From: Nevskiales bacterium
Lineage (GTDB): Bacteria; Pseudomonadota; Gammaproteobacteria; Steroidobacterales; GCA-2729495
Direction: 5' to 3'
Assembly (NCBI GenBank): GCA_011526045.1
Contig: WYBE01000067.1
Span: 1 to 64,000, forward strand
DNA length: 64,000 nucleotides
Below are positions 52,306 to 59,643 of this stretch, one piece after another. How positions within the stretch are numbered: the stretch's first letter is position 1; every line of letters starts with the position of its first letter. The position numbers were made by a program, and so were the translations under genes. Under the pieces are notes generated by a model, which saw only the letters and a list, made by a program, of their open reading frames with translations, was not told the DNA's origin and ran no database searches.

Positions 52306-54378
52306 ATGAGACGCTTTCGACCCATCAGTCTCGTTGCCTGGCTGGGCTGGGGCAGCATCCTCATCGTCGCCATCGCCGTGATGGCGGTCACGCTGCGTTC
52401 CGTGGACCTGCTGCAGGAGTTCGCCGAGCGCGAAGGGCTCGCGCAGGCCCAGCTCGCCGTCGCCTCCGCGCATGGCTTCGTGGACCGGGCCCATCGCTCG
52501 GCCGCGGACTCGGCGCGATTGCTCGGCCGGCTGTCCGGGCTGCACCAGATCCTGCTCGGCGGGCAGCCCGCCGGGCTGGTCGCGTACCTGCGCAACTTCT
52601 GCGCGGAAACCAGTGGCGTGGATGGCTGCGCAGTCAGCGACGGAAACCGCATGGTCGGCGTCTCCGACCCCACCCTGCCCTGGGATGCGGCACTCGCCGC
52701 CATGACCGGCGACCGCCGGCGGTTTGTGATAACCGGGAACACGGACCAGGGCCTCTGGCTGGGGGCGGCGGCCCGTGTGCGGGGTCTCGACGAGCGCTTG
52801 CGCACGATCACGCTCAAACGCATCGAAGAATCCGCCCTCGTCGCCGTGACCGAGCAATCGCGCGCCACCATCCGGCTCAGCCGGCGCCCGCAAGCGGCCG
52901 ATGCCTGGACCAATCTGCATATACGCGCCGCCACCGCGCGGCGCCCGGTGGCCGAGCGCCTCAACACGCCCGGGCTCATCTATGCCGCGTCGATGCCGAT
53001 ACAGCTCGCGACCGACGAGATCACCACCTTCATAGATGTCGGCATCGAAGCACGCTCCATGGACGCCCTCGTCACCGACCTCATCGCACGGCTCGGCGTG
53101 ACGACGCTCGGAGTCATCAGCGTGGCCGGCCTGGCTGGCGTGCTCTATGGGCGCTGGCTGGTGCGCCCGGTCGCCCGTCTCGGCCGGGCAGCGAGCCGCA
53201 TCGGCCGAGGCGACCTGACAACGTCGGTGCCGGTTGCAGGCGTGCCGGAGGTCGCCACCCTCGGTGCCGACATGGAGAACATGCGTCGCAGCCTGGTGGG
53301 TCTCACCAGCGAACTGCACCAGCGCGAAGCGCAGGCGAATGCCGTGCTGGCCGGGATCGTGGAGGGCGTCTACGCCGTGGACATGGAACGGCGCATCCGG
53401 TATGCGAACCCGCAGGTGGCTGCCGTGCTCGGCCGTGCACCAGAGGCGATCATCGGGCGGTTCTGCGGCGACGTCCTCGACCCGGAGCCGGTCAACGGCC
53501 GGCGACCCTGCGAAAACTCCTGCCCGATCCTCGCCGCACGCACCAGCGACACGAGAACCGGCACGGCCGTCGAGAAGATACGCGGGCCGCGCGGCGACCT
53601 GCGGTCGATCGTCGTCGTCAGCGCGACGCCTGCCGACGGACAACAGGTGCAGGTGCTGCGCGACGAGACAGAACTCGAGGCTGCGCGACGCGCGCGCGAC
53701 AGCGTGCTCGCGAATATCTCGCACGAGTTCCGCACGCCGCTCGCCGCGCAGCTCGCCTCCATCGAGTTGCTGCACGACCGGCTGGAGACGATGAGCCGCG
53801 GCGAACGCGAACAGCTGATCCACAACATCCAGCGCGGCTGGCTGCGCCTGATGCAGCTCATCGACAACCTGCTCGAAAGCGTGCGTATCGATGCGGGCCA
53901 GTTCGCGATCCGTCACCAATCAGTGTCGCTCGCAGACGTCATTACCGAAGCCACTTCCCTGATGAAGCCGCTGCTTGACCAGCGCCGGCAGCGGGTGGTG
54001 CTCGAACTCCCGCCGGAGCTGCCAAACATCGTGGGCGACGAGATCCGGCTGATGCAGGTGTTCGTAAACCTGCTCGCCAACGCGATCAAGTTCGCGCCGG
54101 AGGCTTCCGCGGTTCACGTCGGCGCCGCCGCCGCCGGCGCCGCCCTCACGGCCTGGGTCGAGGATGAAGGCCCGGGTATCGCCGATGACGACCGGCCGGC
54201 GGCGTTCCAGCCGTTCCAGCGCTCGTTCGGCGGCGAGCCGGGCGCGCCCGGACTGGGGCTCGGACTGTGGATCGTGAAATCCATCGTCGAGCGTCATCAC
54301 GGCACCGTCAGCCTGCAGCGAACCGCCGCGGGGCGAACCCGCTGCTCGATCCGCCTGCCGCTCGAGGCCACCACATGA
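52306..54378 (+). CDS. Membrane sensor histidine kinase (HAMP-PAS)
   Basis: 690 residues. TM1 (about 8-30, LVAWLGWGSILIVAIAVMAV), a ~225-residue periplasmic sensor region and TM2 (about 260-280, TLGVISVAGLAGVLYGRWLV) are followed by HAMP, a PAS domain, HisKA with His473 in ANISHEFRTPLAAQLASIE, and an ATPase domain (N box FVNLLANAIKFA, DEGPGIADDD, GLGLGLWIVKSIV). The linker between PAS and HisKA is short. The stop overlaps the regulator start (ATGA, 54375-54378). Confidence 0.93.
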   Translation: MRRFRPISLVAWLGWGSILIVAIAVMAVTLRSVDLLQEFAEREGLAQAQLAVASAHGFVDRAHRSAADSARLLGRLSGLHQILLGGQPAGLVAYLRNFCAETSGVDGCAVSDGNRMVGVSDPTLPWDAALAAMTGDRRRFVITGNTDQGLWLGAAARVRGLDERLRTITLKRIEESALVAVTEQSRATIRLSRRPQAADAWTNLHIRAATARRPVAERLNTPGLIYAASMPIQLATDEITTFIDVGIEARSMDALVTDLIARLGVTTLGVISVAGLAGVLYGRWLVRPVARLGRAASRIGRGDLTTSVPVAGVPEVATLGADMENMRRSLVGLTSELHQREAQANAVLAGIVEGVYAVDMERRIRYANPQVAAVLGRAPEAIIGRFCGDVLDPEPVNGRRPCENSCPILAARTSDTRTGTAVEKIRGPRGDLRSIVVVSATPADGQQVQVLRDETELEAARRARDSVLANISHEFRTPLAAQLASIELLHDRLETMSRGEREQLIHNIQRGWLRLMQLIDNLLESVRIDAGQFAIRHQSVSLADVITEATSLMKPLLDQRRQRVVLELPPELPNIVGDEIRLMQVFVNLLANAIKFAPEASAVHVGAAAAGAALTAWVEDEGPGIADDDRPAAFQPFQRSFGGEPGAPGLGLGLWIVKSIVERHHGTVSLQRTAAGRTRCSIRLPLEATT

Positions 54379-55067
54379 AGGTGCTGCTGGTCGATGACGA
54401 TCCGGACCTGCTGGTCGTGATCCGGTTGATGCTCGAGCAGGAGGGCTTCGAAGTCGTGCAGGCGACGGGCGTCGCAGCAGCGATCACGGCCTTTCGCCGG
54501 GAGCGGCTCGGCCTCGTGCTGCTCGACGTGAACCTGCCGGACGGCCTGGGGTTTGACGTCTGCCTGCGTATCCGGGCGGAGTCGCAGGTGCCGATCCTCA
54601 TGCTCAGCGTGCGCGACGAGGAGGCGGATATCGTGCGGGCACTGGAACTCGGCGCGGACGACTACCTGACGAAACCCTTCAGTCCGAAGATCCTGGTGAC
54701 CCGCATCAAGGCCTTGCTGCGACGGACCCGGCTCGAAAACGCTGAGCCGCTCAGGGTCAACGGCCTGCGCCTCGATCCAGGCACTCTGACCCTGCATGCC
54801 GACGGCCGCGGCGAAGTCCGCCTGACACGCCTGGAGTTCTCCCTGCTGCAGCTCCTGTTCGCGCACGTGGGGGAAACCGTGCATGCCGACCGGCTGATGG
54901 CCCATGTCTGGGGCCGTCGCAGCGGTGGCGACCGCCATGTGCTCAGCCAACTGGTGCACCGGCTGCGTGGCAAGCTCGAGGGGGAGGCCGGGCTCGGCGC
55001 CGTCATCGAAAGCGTGCCCGGCCTCGGCTACCAGCTGCGCCCGCAGAGCCCGCCGACCGCAGGCTGA
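54375..55067 (+). CDS. OmpR-family response regulator
   Basis: 230 residues. REC domain with VDDDPD, phospho-acceptor in LVLLDVNLPDG, Ser in LMLSVRDEE and Lys in DYLTKPFSP. A winged-helix DNA-binding domain follows, with RLTRLEFSLLQLL, HVLSQLVHRLRGKLE and VPGLGYQL. It is translationally coupled to the kinase. Likely targets are its own promoter and the divergent CTERM gene through the repeats at 52248. Confidence 0.94.
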   Translation: MKVLLVDDDPDLLVVIRLMLEQEGFEVVQATGVAAAITAFRRERLGLVLLDVNLPDGLGFDVCLRIRAESQVPILMLSVRDEEADIVRALELGADDYLTKPFSPKILVTRIKALLRRTRLENAEPLRVNGLRLDPGTLTLHADGRGEVRLTRLEFSLLQLLFAHVGETVHADRLMAHVWGRRSGGDRHVLSQLVHRLRGKLEGEAGLGAVIESVPGLGYQLRPQSPPTAG

Positions 55068-55206
55068 GCGGATTTAAATGTCCGACTTGCCTATACTGCG
55101 GCGCCCGGCTTACGCGACGCAGCAATGCCCCGCGCGCTGCCGGGCATCCTCGCCAGACCCCTCAGCCATCCCCGGTCGCCGGCACTGAGCAGCCCCAGGA
55201 ACAGGA

Positions 55207-56589
55207 ATGAAGCCAGCAGGAAAAGGCGCCCGGCTCGCGCAAGGCGCGATCAGCAAGAGCATCTTCTCGCTGATGATCCCGATGATGCTCGGCATGATCG
55301 CGATCGTCACCAACAACCTCGCCGCCGCGTTCTTCATCGCGCGGATCAGCACCGACCAGCTCGCCGCGGTCAGCTTCACCTTCCCCGTGAGCTTCCTCAT
55401 CGGTGCGGTGGCGATATCGCTCGGCACCGGCACCTCCACGATCGCCGCGCGCCTGTTCGGCGCAGGCCAGCGCGACGAAGTCCGCCGCATCACCGGTCAC
55501 GCCATGGCGCTCGCGGTCGCCAGCGCCGCGGTCGTCATGGTCATCGGGCTGGCGACCATCGACCCGCTCTTTCGGCTGCTCGGTGCCGACGAGTCCACGC
55601 TGCCCCTGATCCACCGCTACATGCGGATCTACTACTGGGGCGGCATCTTCCTGGTGGCCCCGATGATTGCCAACTCGGTGCTGCGTGCCTCCGGCGACGC
55701 CAAGCGGCCGGCTCTGATCATGACCACCTCGGCGGTGCTCAACATCATCATCGATCCGATCCTGATCTTCGGCTGGTTCGGCTTCCCGCGCATGGAGATC
55801 GAAGGGGCGGCACTCGGGGGCGTTATCTCCAACGCAGTAACCCTGGGCGCCTCGGTGTACTTCGTCATGCACCGGGAGCGCCTCGTCAGCCTGCGGAATT
55901 TCCAGCCCGAACTGATCGGCGACTCCTGGCGGCGGATCCTGCACGTCGGCCTGCCAACGCTTGCCAGCAACCTGGCCGCACCCCTGACCACCGCGTTCAT
56001 CACCAGCCAGGTCGCGCGCTACGGGCAGGATGCGGTCGCGGGCTTCGGCATGGCCGCGCGCGTGGAAGGACTCACGCTGATGGCGACGATGGCGCTCTCC
56101 GCAGCGATGACGCCGTTTGTCGGCCAGAATTTCGGCGCCGGCAAGCTCGACCGGGTGCGCGAGGGCATGACCTTCGCCTACCGCTTCGCGCTCGTGTACG
56201 GCGTCTGCATCGCGGTGCTTTTGTTCGCCGGATCCGGCCTGCTCGCCAACGCCTTCGGGCTCGAACCCGGCGCCCGCGAAGCCGCGCTGCTGTACCTGCA
56301 CATCGTGCCGATCAGTTACATGGCACTCGGCTGTTCGATGGCGGTCAATGGCGCGCTCAATGCGCTCGGCCGGCCGATGGCCGCGATGTTCGTCTCACTG
56401 GCGCGAACCGTCATGGTGTACGCACCTCTCGCCTGGATACTGGCGCATTTCTTCGGGCTCATCGGCATATTCATCGCCGCGGCCTGCGCGAACTTCGTCG
56501 CCGGCGGCGTCGGCGCGGGCTGGTTTCGCCTCGCCTTCAACCAGACCCAGGCCGACCATCAGGCGCGCACCGCCAGTCAGCAGGCCTGA
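55207..56589 (+). CDS. MATE family efflux transporter
   Basis: 460 residues with 12 expected helices. Marks are SLMIPMMLGMIAIVTNNLAAAFF, the GTGTSTIAARLFGAGQ loop, PMIANSVLRASGDAKRPALI, AVLNIIIDPILIFG and MTPFVGQNFGAGK. It resembles the NorM/MepA groups, distinct from the DinF-like protein at 31903. It is 139 bp downstream of the response regulator. The substrate is unknown. Confidence 0.91.
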   Translation: MKPAGKGARLAQGAISKSIFSLMIPMMLGMIAIVTNNLAAAFFIARISTDQLAAVSFTFPVSFLIGAVAISLGTGTSTIAARLFGAGQRDEVRRITGHAMALAVASAAVVMVIGLATIDPLFRLLGADESTLPLIHRYMRIYYWGGIFLVAPMIANSVLRASGDAKRPALIMTTSAVLNIIIDPILIFGWFGFPRMEIEGAALGGVISNAVTLGASVYFVMHRERLVSLRNFQPELIGDSWRRILHVGLPTLASNLAAPLTTAFITSQVARYGQDAVAGFGMAARVEGLTLMATMALSAAMTPFVGQNFGAGKLDRVREGMTFAYRFALVYGVCIAVLLFAGSGLLANAFGLEPGAREAALLYLHIVPISYMALGCSMAVNGALNALGRPMAAMFVSLARTVMVYAPLAWILAHFFGLIGIFIAAACANFVAGGVGAGWFRLAFNQTQADHQARTASQQA

Positions 56590-56646
56590 GAACCGCGACG
56601 GGCGCCACAGAATCCGCCGGCCGGCCTGCGCTAGGCTGGCCGATGC

Positions 56647-57354
56647 ATGGAGAACCGGCGCAATTACTACCGCATTTTGCAGGTCCAGCCCGGCGCGCCG
56701 GCGGAGATCATCCGCGCGAGCTACCGCACGCTGATGCAGCGGCTGAAGGCCCACCCTGATCTCGGCGGCGACCACTGGAACGCCGCCATCATCAACGAGG
56801 CCTACGCGGTGCTCAGCAACCCGCAGAAACGCGCGCGCTACGACCGCGCATTCCTCGCCGGGCTGCACCGGTCGGCCGCAGCCGGCGCCGGCCAGCCGCC
56901 GCCAGGAACAACGCACGGCGAGCACGGGCACTGCCTGTTCTGTCTCGCGCCGCATCGCTGCGCCGCGGACCGGGATCCCGACGCCGTTTGCGGGCGCTGC
57001 GGCAGCCCGCTGCACCGCTCGACCCTGCGCCGGCTCTCCGGGCACGGGCAGCGCGCCATCGACCGCCTGCCGCGCCACTATCCCTTGCGGCTCTACACAA
57101 CCTGGCCGCAGCCAAACGGCTGCCCGGCCGAGTCACGCGATGTTTCGCCAAACGGCATCAGTTTCGTCACTGCCGGGCAGCTCGCGCCACGCGCGATCGT
57201 GAAGCTCGACAGCGATGTCTGCAACGCGGTCATCGAAGTGACGAACGTCCGCGTCGAAGACGACGATGCCGGCGGTCACTGGCTGGTCGGGGCGCAGTTC
57301 CTGACCGTCATCTTCGCCCGCACCAGGGGCGCGTTTCTTTCCGCCCGCGTCTGA
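56647..57354 (+). CDS. DnaJ - zinc ribbon - PilZ fusion protein
   Basis: 235 residues with three parts. A J domain (1-70) carries the HPD motif at 36-38 (KAHPDLGGD). A four-Cys zinc ribbon has Cys96, 99, 115 and 118 (CLFC ... CGRC). A PilZ-like domain (about 135-225) has RxxxR at Arg136-Arg140 and DVSPNG at 165-170, both c-di-GMP contact motifs. The J domain should stimulate a DnaK-type ATPase, so this could couple c-di-GMP to chaperone recruitment. It overlaps the convergent hydrolase ORF by 222 bp. Confidence 0.85.
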   Translation: MENRRNYYRILQVQPGAPAEIIRASYRTLMQRLKAHPDLGGDHWNAAIINEAYAVLSNPQKRARYDRAFLAGLHRSAAAGAGQPPPGTTHGEHGHCLFCLAPHRCAADRDPDAVCGRCGSPLHRSTLRRLSGHGQRAIDRLPRHYPLRLYTTWPQPNGCPAESRDVSPNGISFVTAGQLAPRAIVKLDSDVCNAVIEVTNVRVEDDDAGGHWLVGAQFLTVIFARTRGAFLSARV

Positions 57355-58110
57355 CCCTGCCGCGGCGATCTCCTGCAGGGCTTCAAGCGTCGCCGCCGTC
57401 ACGCGTCCGATCTGCTCGTCGCGGCTGATGGTCGGCTCCCAGTCCTCCACGAAGCCGCCGCCGACGAAGTCGCCAAAGTACATGTGTATGCCACCGGGGA
57501 TCGGCACCCAGTGGCTGGCGGCCGGAAACAGGTGGCGCTCGGCCGCGAGCGCTGGAGGCGCAGCACCGTCCGGCGTCGCCCGGTGGATCTGCCAGACCGG
57601 CCGGGGGAACTGCGCCAGGCTTGCGTTCGATGGCGGATACGAATCCCAGAACACGATGCCCGCCACGCGATCGGGATTGTGGAACGTGAAGTTGGCCGCC
57701 ATGGCACCGCCGAGCGAATGGCCGATCATGGCCCAGCGCCGCACCCGGGGGAATGCGTCCTGCACGTCGCGCGCACGGTTCGGGCCGAGGAACGCGAACT
57801 CGAGCGGCATGGGTACGGCCACCACGAAGTAACCCGCCGCAGCGAGACTGCGCAGGATCGGTGCGTAGCCGCGCACGTCGCAGTTGGCACCCGGATAGAA
57901 GATCACGCCGAGATGCGATTCACCTGCGCTCGGGCGAAAGACGAGGAACTCACCCTGCTCGACCGTGACCGCGGCATCGCTCGCCAGCGCGGCGAGTGCC
58001 GCCGGGCCCGCTGCGGCGTGACGGCTCTTGCCCCAGGCCCACAGCCCGACCCAGGCAGCGACTGCAATCACCACCAGCCCGACCACCAGATATTTCAATG
58101 CCCGTTTCAT
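57133..58110 (-). CDS. Membrane-anchored alpha/beta hydrolase with antisense-encoded tail
   Basis: 325 residues. An N-terminal helix (YLVVGLVVIAVAAWVGLWAW) precedes an alpha/beta hydrolase with FYPGANCDVRGYAP, nucleophile GHSLGGAMAANF, an acid-loop region near VFWDSYPP and His near IHMYFGD. The recognisable fold ends near residue 255. The last ~73 residues (GGKKRAPGAGEDDGQELRPD...) are read from the antisense strand of the PilZ fusion gene. The native stop was probably lost, or the tail is tolerated. Confidence 0.82.
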   Translation of the reverse strand: MKRALKYLVVGLVVIAVAAWVGLWAWGKSRHAAAGPAALAALASDAAVTVEQGEFLVFRPSAGESHLGVIFYPGANCDVRGYAPILRSLAAAGYFVVAVPMPLEFAFLGPNRARDVQDAFPRVRRWAMIGHSLGGAMAANFTFHNPDRVAGIVFWDSYPPSNASLAQFPRPVWQIHRATPDGAAPPALAAERHLFPAASHWVPIPGGIHMYFGDFVGGGFVEDWEPTISRDEQIGRVTAATLEALQEIAAAGSDAGGKKRAPGAGEDDGQELRPDQPVTAGIVVFDADVRHFDDRVADIAVELHDRAWRELPGSDETDAVWRNIA

Positions 58111-58256
58111 CGTCGCAGACCCTTCCTTTGTTCACTCCGCCAATCGCGCACCCATGTCGCGGCACCGCAGCGTGCCGGCCGCGCGGGGCTGCGGGCCGCA
58201 CTGGCAATACGGCCCGAAGCCGGCAAAAACGCCTGAAAACACTGCATTCCGCGCGA

Positions 58257-58281
58257 GTTACAAATTGCTACAAAGTGTTAC
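58257..58281. promoter_or_regulatory. Three 10-bp-spaced GNTAC direct repeats
   Basis: GTTACAAATT, GCTACAAAGT and GTTACGGCAG start at 58257, 58267 and 58277. Evenly phased head-to-tail repeats suggest activator binding. A TACATT (58314-58319) 33 bp downstream could be the -10 of a promoter with a weak -35, giving a start near 58326, ahead of the small peptide gene. Confidence 0.45.
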
Positions 58282-58358
58282 GGCAGTGAAAGGAAATCGC
58301 AACCTGGCGAGGCTACATTGGCACCGTCGAAAGAAATCGGGAAAACGGGAGAACGGCG

Positions 58359-58463
58359 ATGAACAAACTGAGCAACCTGCGCTTCTTCGAGAAACTCGAG
58401 GGCTTCACCACCGGGCTGGTTGCCCTGATGTTCCCGGTCCTGACCCTGGCGGTCCTCCTGTAA
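58359..58463 (+). CDS. 34-residue single-pass membrane peptide
   Basis: ATG 58359 to TAA 58461-58463, with a GGAG ribosome site about 7 bp upstream. It encodes MNKLSNLRFFEKLEGFTTG then a hydrophobic LVALMFPVLTLAVLL end. A charged helix followed by one C-terminal membrane segment is a typical small-protein layout. It is too short for usual ORF cut-offs. I do not recognise a named family. It is followed directly by the C-rich hairpin and a strong terminator. Confidence 0.6.
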   Translation: MNKLSNLRFFEKLEGFTTGLVALMFPVLTLAVLL

Positions 58464-58619
58464 CTCGCGACAATTTCACCGCTCATCGAAAAAGGAGCCG
58501 GACAGGCGTTGAATCCCCCCTTACCGGGCGCAGATCCCCCCTTCCCCCCCAAGCGCAACCCGGTACAACGCCTGCTCCGGCTACGATGACCAAGCCCCGC
58601 TTACGCGGGGCTTTTTTTT
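58464..58619 (+). ncRNA. Candidate C-rich-loop small RNA / structured 3' UTR
   Basis: AGCCGGACAGGCGTTG (58496-58511) pairs with 58566-58582 with one bulge. Inside, ACCGGG (58523-58528) pairs with CCCGGT (58559-58564), and CGC (58529-58531) with GCG (58553-58555). Three C-runs are left unpaired: 58515-58520 in the internal loop, and 58536-58541 and 58544-58550 in the apical loop. A rho-independent terminator follows. Exposed C-rich loops are how several bacterial sRNAs, such as Xanthomonas sX13, bind G-rich ribosome sites. The 5' end is not determined. Confidence 0.55.
58593..58619 (+). terminator. Rho-independent terminator after the C-rich hairpin
   Basis: AGCCCCGC-TTAC-GCGGGGCT is followed by eight T residues. 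Confidence 0.95.
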
Positions 58620-58624
58620 GGTTC

Positions 58625-58770
58625 TTCGGCGCTGCGGTGGTCGCGGCTCGCGCCGCTCCTACGGTGCTTCGTTCAACGCAGCGGTTGGGCCGCACCCGGC
58701 AGGAGCGGACGTCAGTCGCGACCGGTACCGTGATCGCGGCCGACGGCTCCGATCGGCGCTGCGCTCAGAC
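58625..58770. repeat. Dispersed single copy of the array-C REPIN unit
   Basis: TTCGGCGCTGCGGTGGTCGC, a forward REP, the GCTTCGTTCAACGCAGCGGT linker, an inverted REP (GGAGCGGACGTCAGTCGCGA, one inserted G) and the CTCCGATCGGCGCTGCG linker reproduce one 126-bp unit of array C. It lies between the small-RNA terminator and the outer-membrane protein stop. Confidence 0.92.
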
Positions 58771-58772
58771 CG

Positions 58773-59375
58773 TTACCGCATCTGTCGCGGCGGGTTGAAG
58801 TACAGCCGCGCCTTGAGGAAAAACGCGGTGACGTCGCCGGAGAGCTCCAGTTCGCCGCCGACGGCGAAATTACTGGTCAGCCCGTAGAGCCCGCCCATCA
58901 CCACCGTGGTTTCCTTCTCGCTGTAGATATCGAGGCGGCGCAGGAAGCCGTTCAGCTCGAGCTTGGGATCGATCATGGTGCGGAAGCCGGCCTCCACGCC
59001 CCACCCGGTGTCGCTGCGATTGCCCGACCGCATGTCGATCTCGCTGTCGATCCAGTACAGGCGGCCAATGCCGTCCAGGCCGGGTCGCAGCGGAAAATTC
59101 AATCCGGCACCAAGAGAGAGCGCGTCGGCATCACGTCCGCCGCCGACTCCGATGTCCTGGTAACCGGCGAGGAGGTGGATATTGCGGTGAAGGGCATAGG
59201 AACCTCCGAGGGCATAGCCGTCGCCATCCGCATCGACGTGGTCGAGATCCACGTTGACATAGCCGATCTCGCCGTAGGTGTAACGCGGCTCGACAGCAGC
59301 CGATGACGACGCATACGGGCCGAGAGCGAGACAGGGCACCAGCGCCCACGCCAGGTAACGAAAACGCAAAGACAT
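58773..59375 (-). CDS. Predicted outer-membrane beta-barrel protein
   Basis: 200 residues with a Sec signal (RYLAWALVPCLALGPYASSS then AAVEP). Alternating beta strands follow (TYGEIGYVNVDLDHV; GYALGGSYALHRNIHLLAGY; WGVEAGFRTMIDPKLELNGF), ending in strand KARLYFNPPRQMR. It fits the small outer-membrane barrel class. The C-terminal residue is Arg, not the usual aromatic. No closer family is recognised. The ATG at 59375 follows GGAGAAG; the longer ORF upstream is Arg-rich shadow. Confidence 0.8.
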   Translation of the reverse strand: MSLRFRYLAWALVPCLALGPYASSSAAVEPRYTYGEIGYVNVDLDHVDADGDGYALGGSYALHRNIHLLAGYQDIGVGGGRDADALSLGAGLNFPLRPGLDGIGRLYWIDSEIDMRSGNRSDTGWGVEAGFRTMIDPKLELNGFLRRLDIYSEKETTVVMGGLYGLTSNFAVGGELELSGDVTAFFLKARLYFNPPRQMR

Positions 59376-59643
59376 CACAACTTCTCCGATAAACCGATCG
59401 CGACCAACCGTGGTGCTGACGCCTGCCGACACAGGCAGTCGCACGCACCCCGGAAACCCGGGGCGATTATGCCCCAGCACGTGCGCCAGTGGATTTCCGG
59501 TCTTTGCGCACAGATTGATCGATTCCCGCGCATTCGCATCGTTTTTGCGTCTCGTGCGCTGACTCCGCCGCTGCTTCCATGGCCACTCCCGACCGCGCCG
59601 CCTGTCGAGCGGCTGCTGCCGGTGACCAGACCTGGAGGCTGTC

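Noticed and set aside
55068-55206. Possible leader peptide before the MATE gene
   Set aside because: ATG 55124 opens a long frame that is only a shadow of the MATE gene in another frame. I found no riboswitch-like motif.
58536-58550. Poly-C runs as a possible sequencing artefact
   Set aside because: The runs sit in loops flanked by nested complementary stems, a pattern unlikely to arise from base-calling error. Exact C counts should still be verified.
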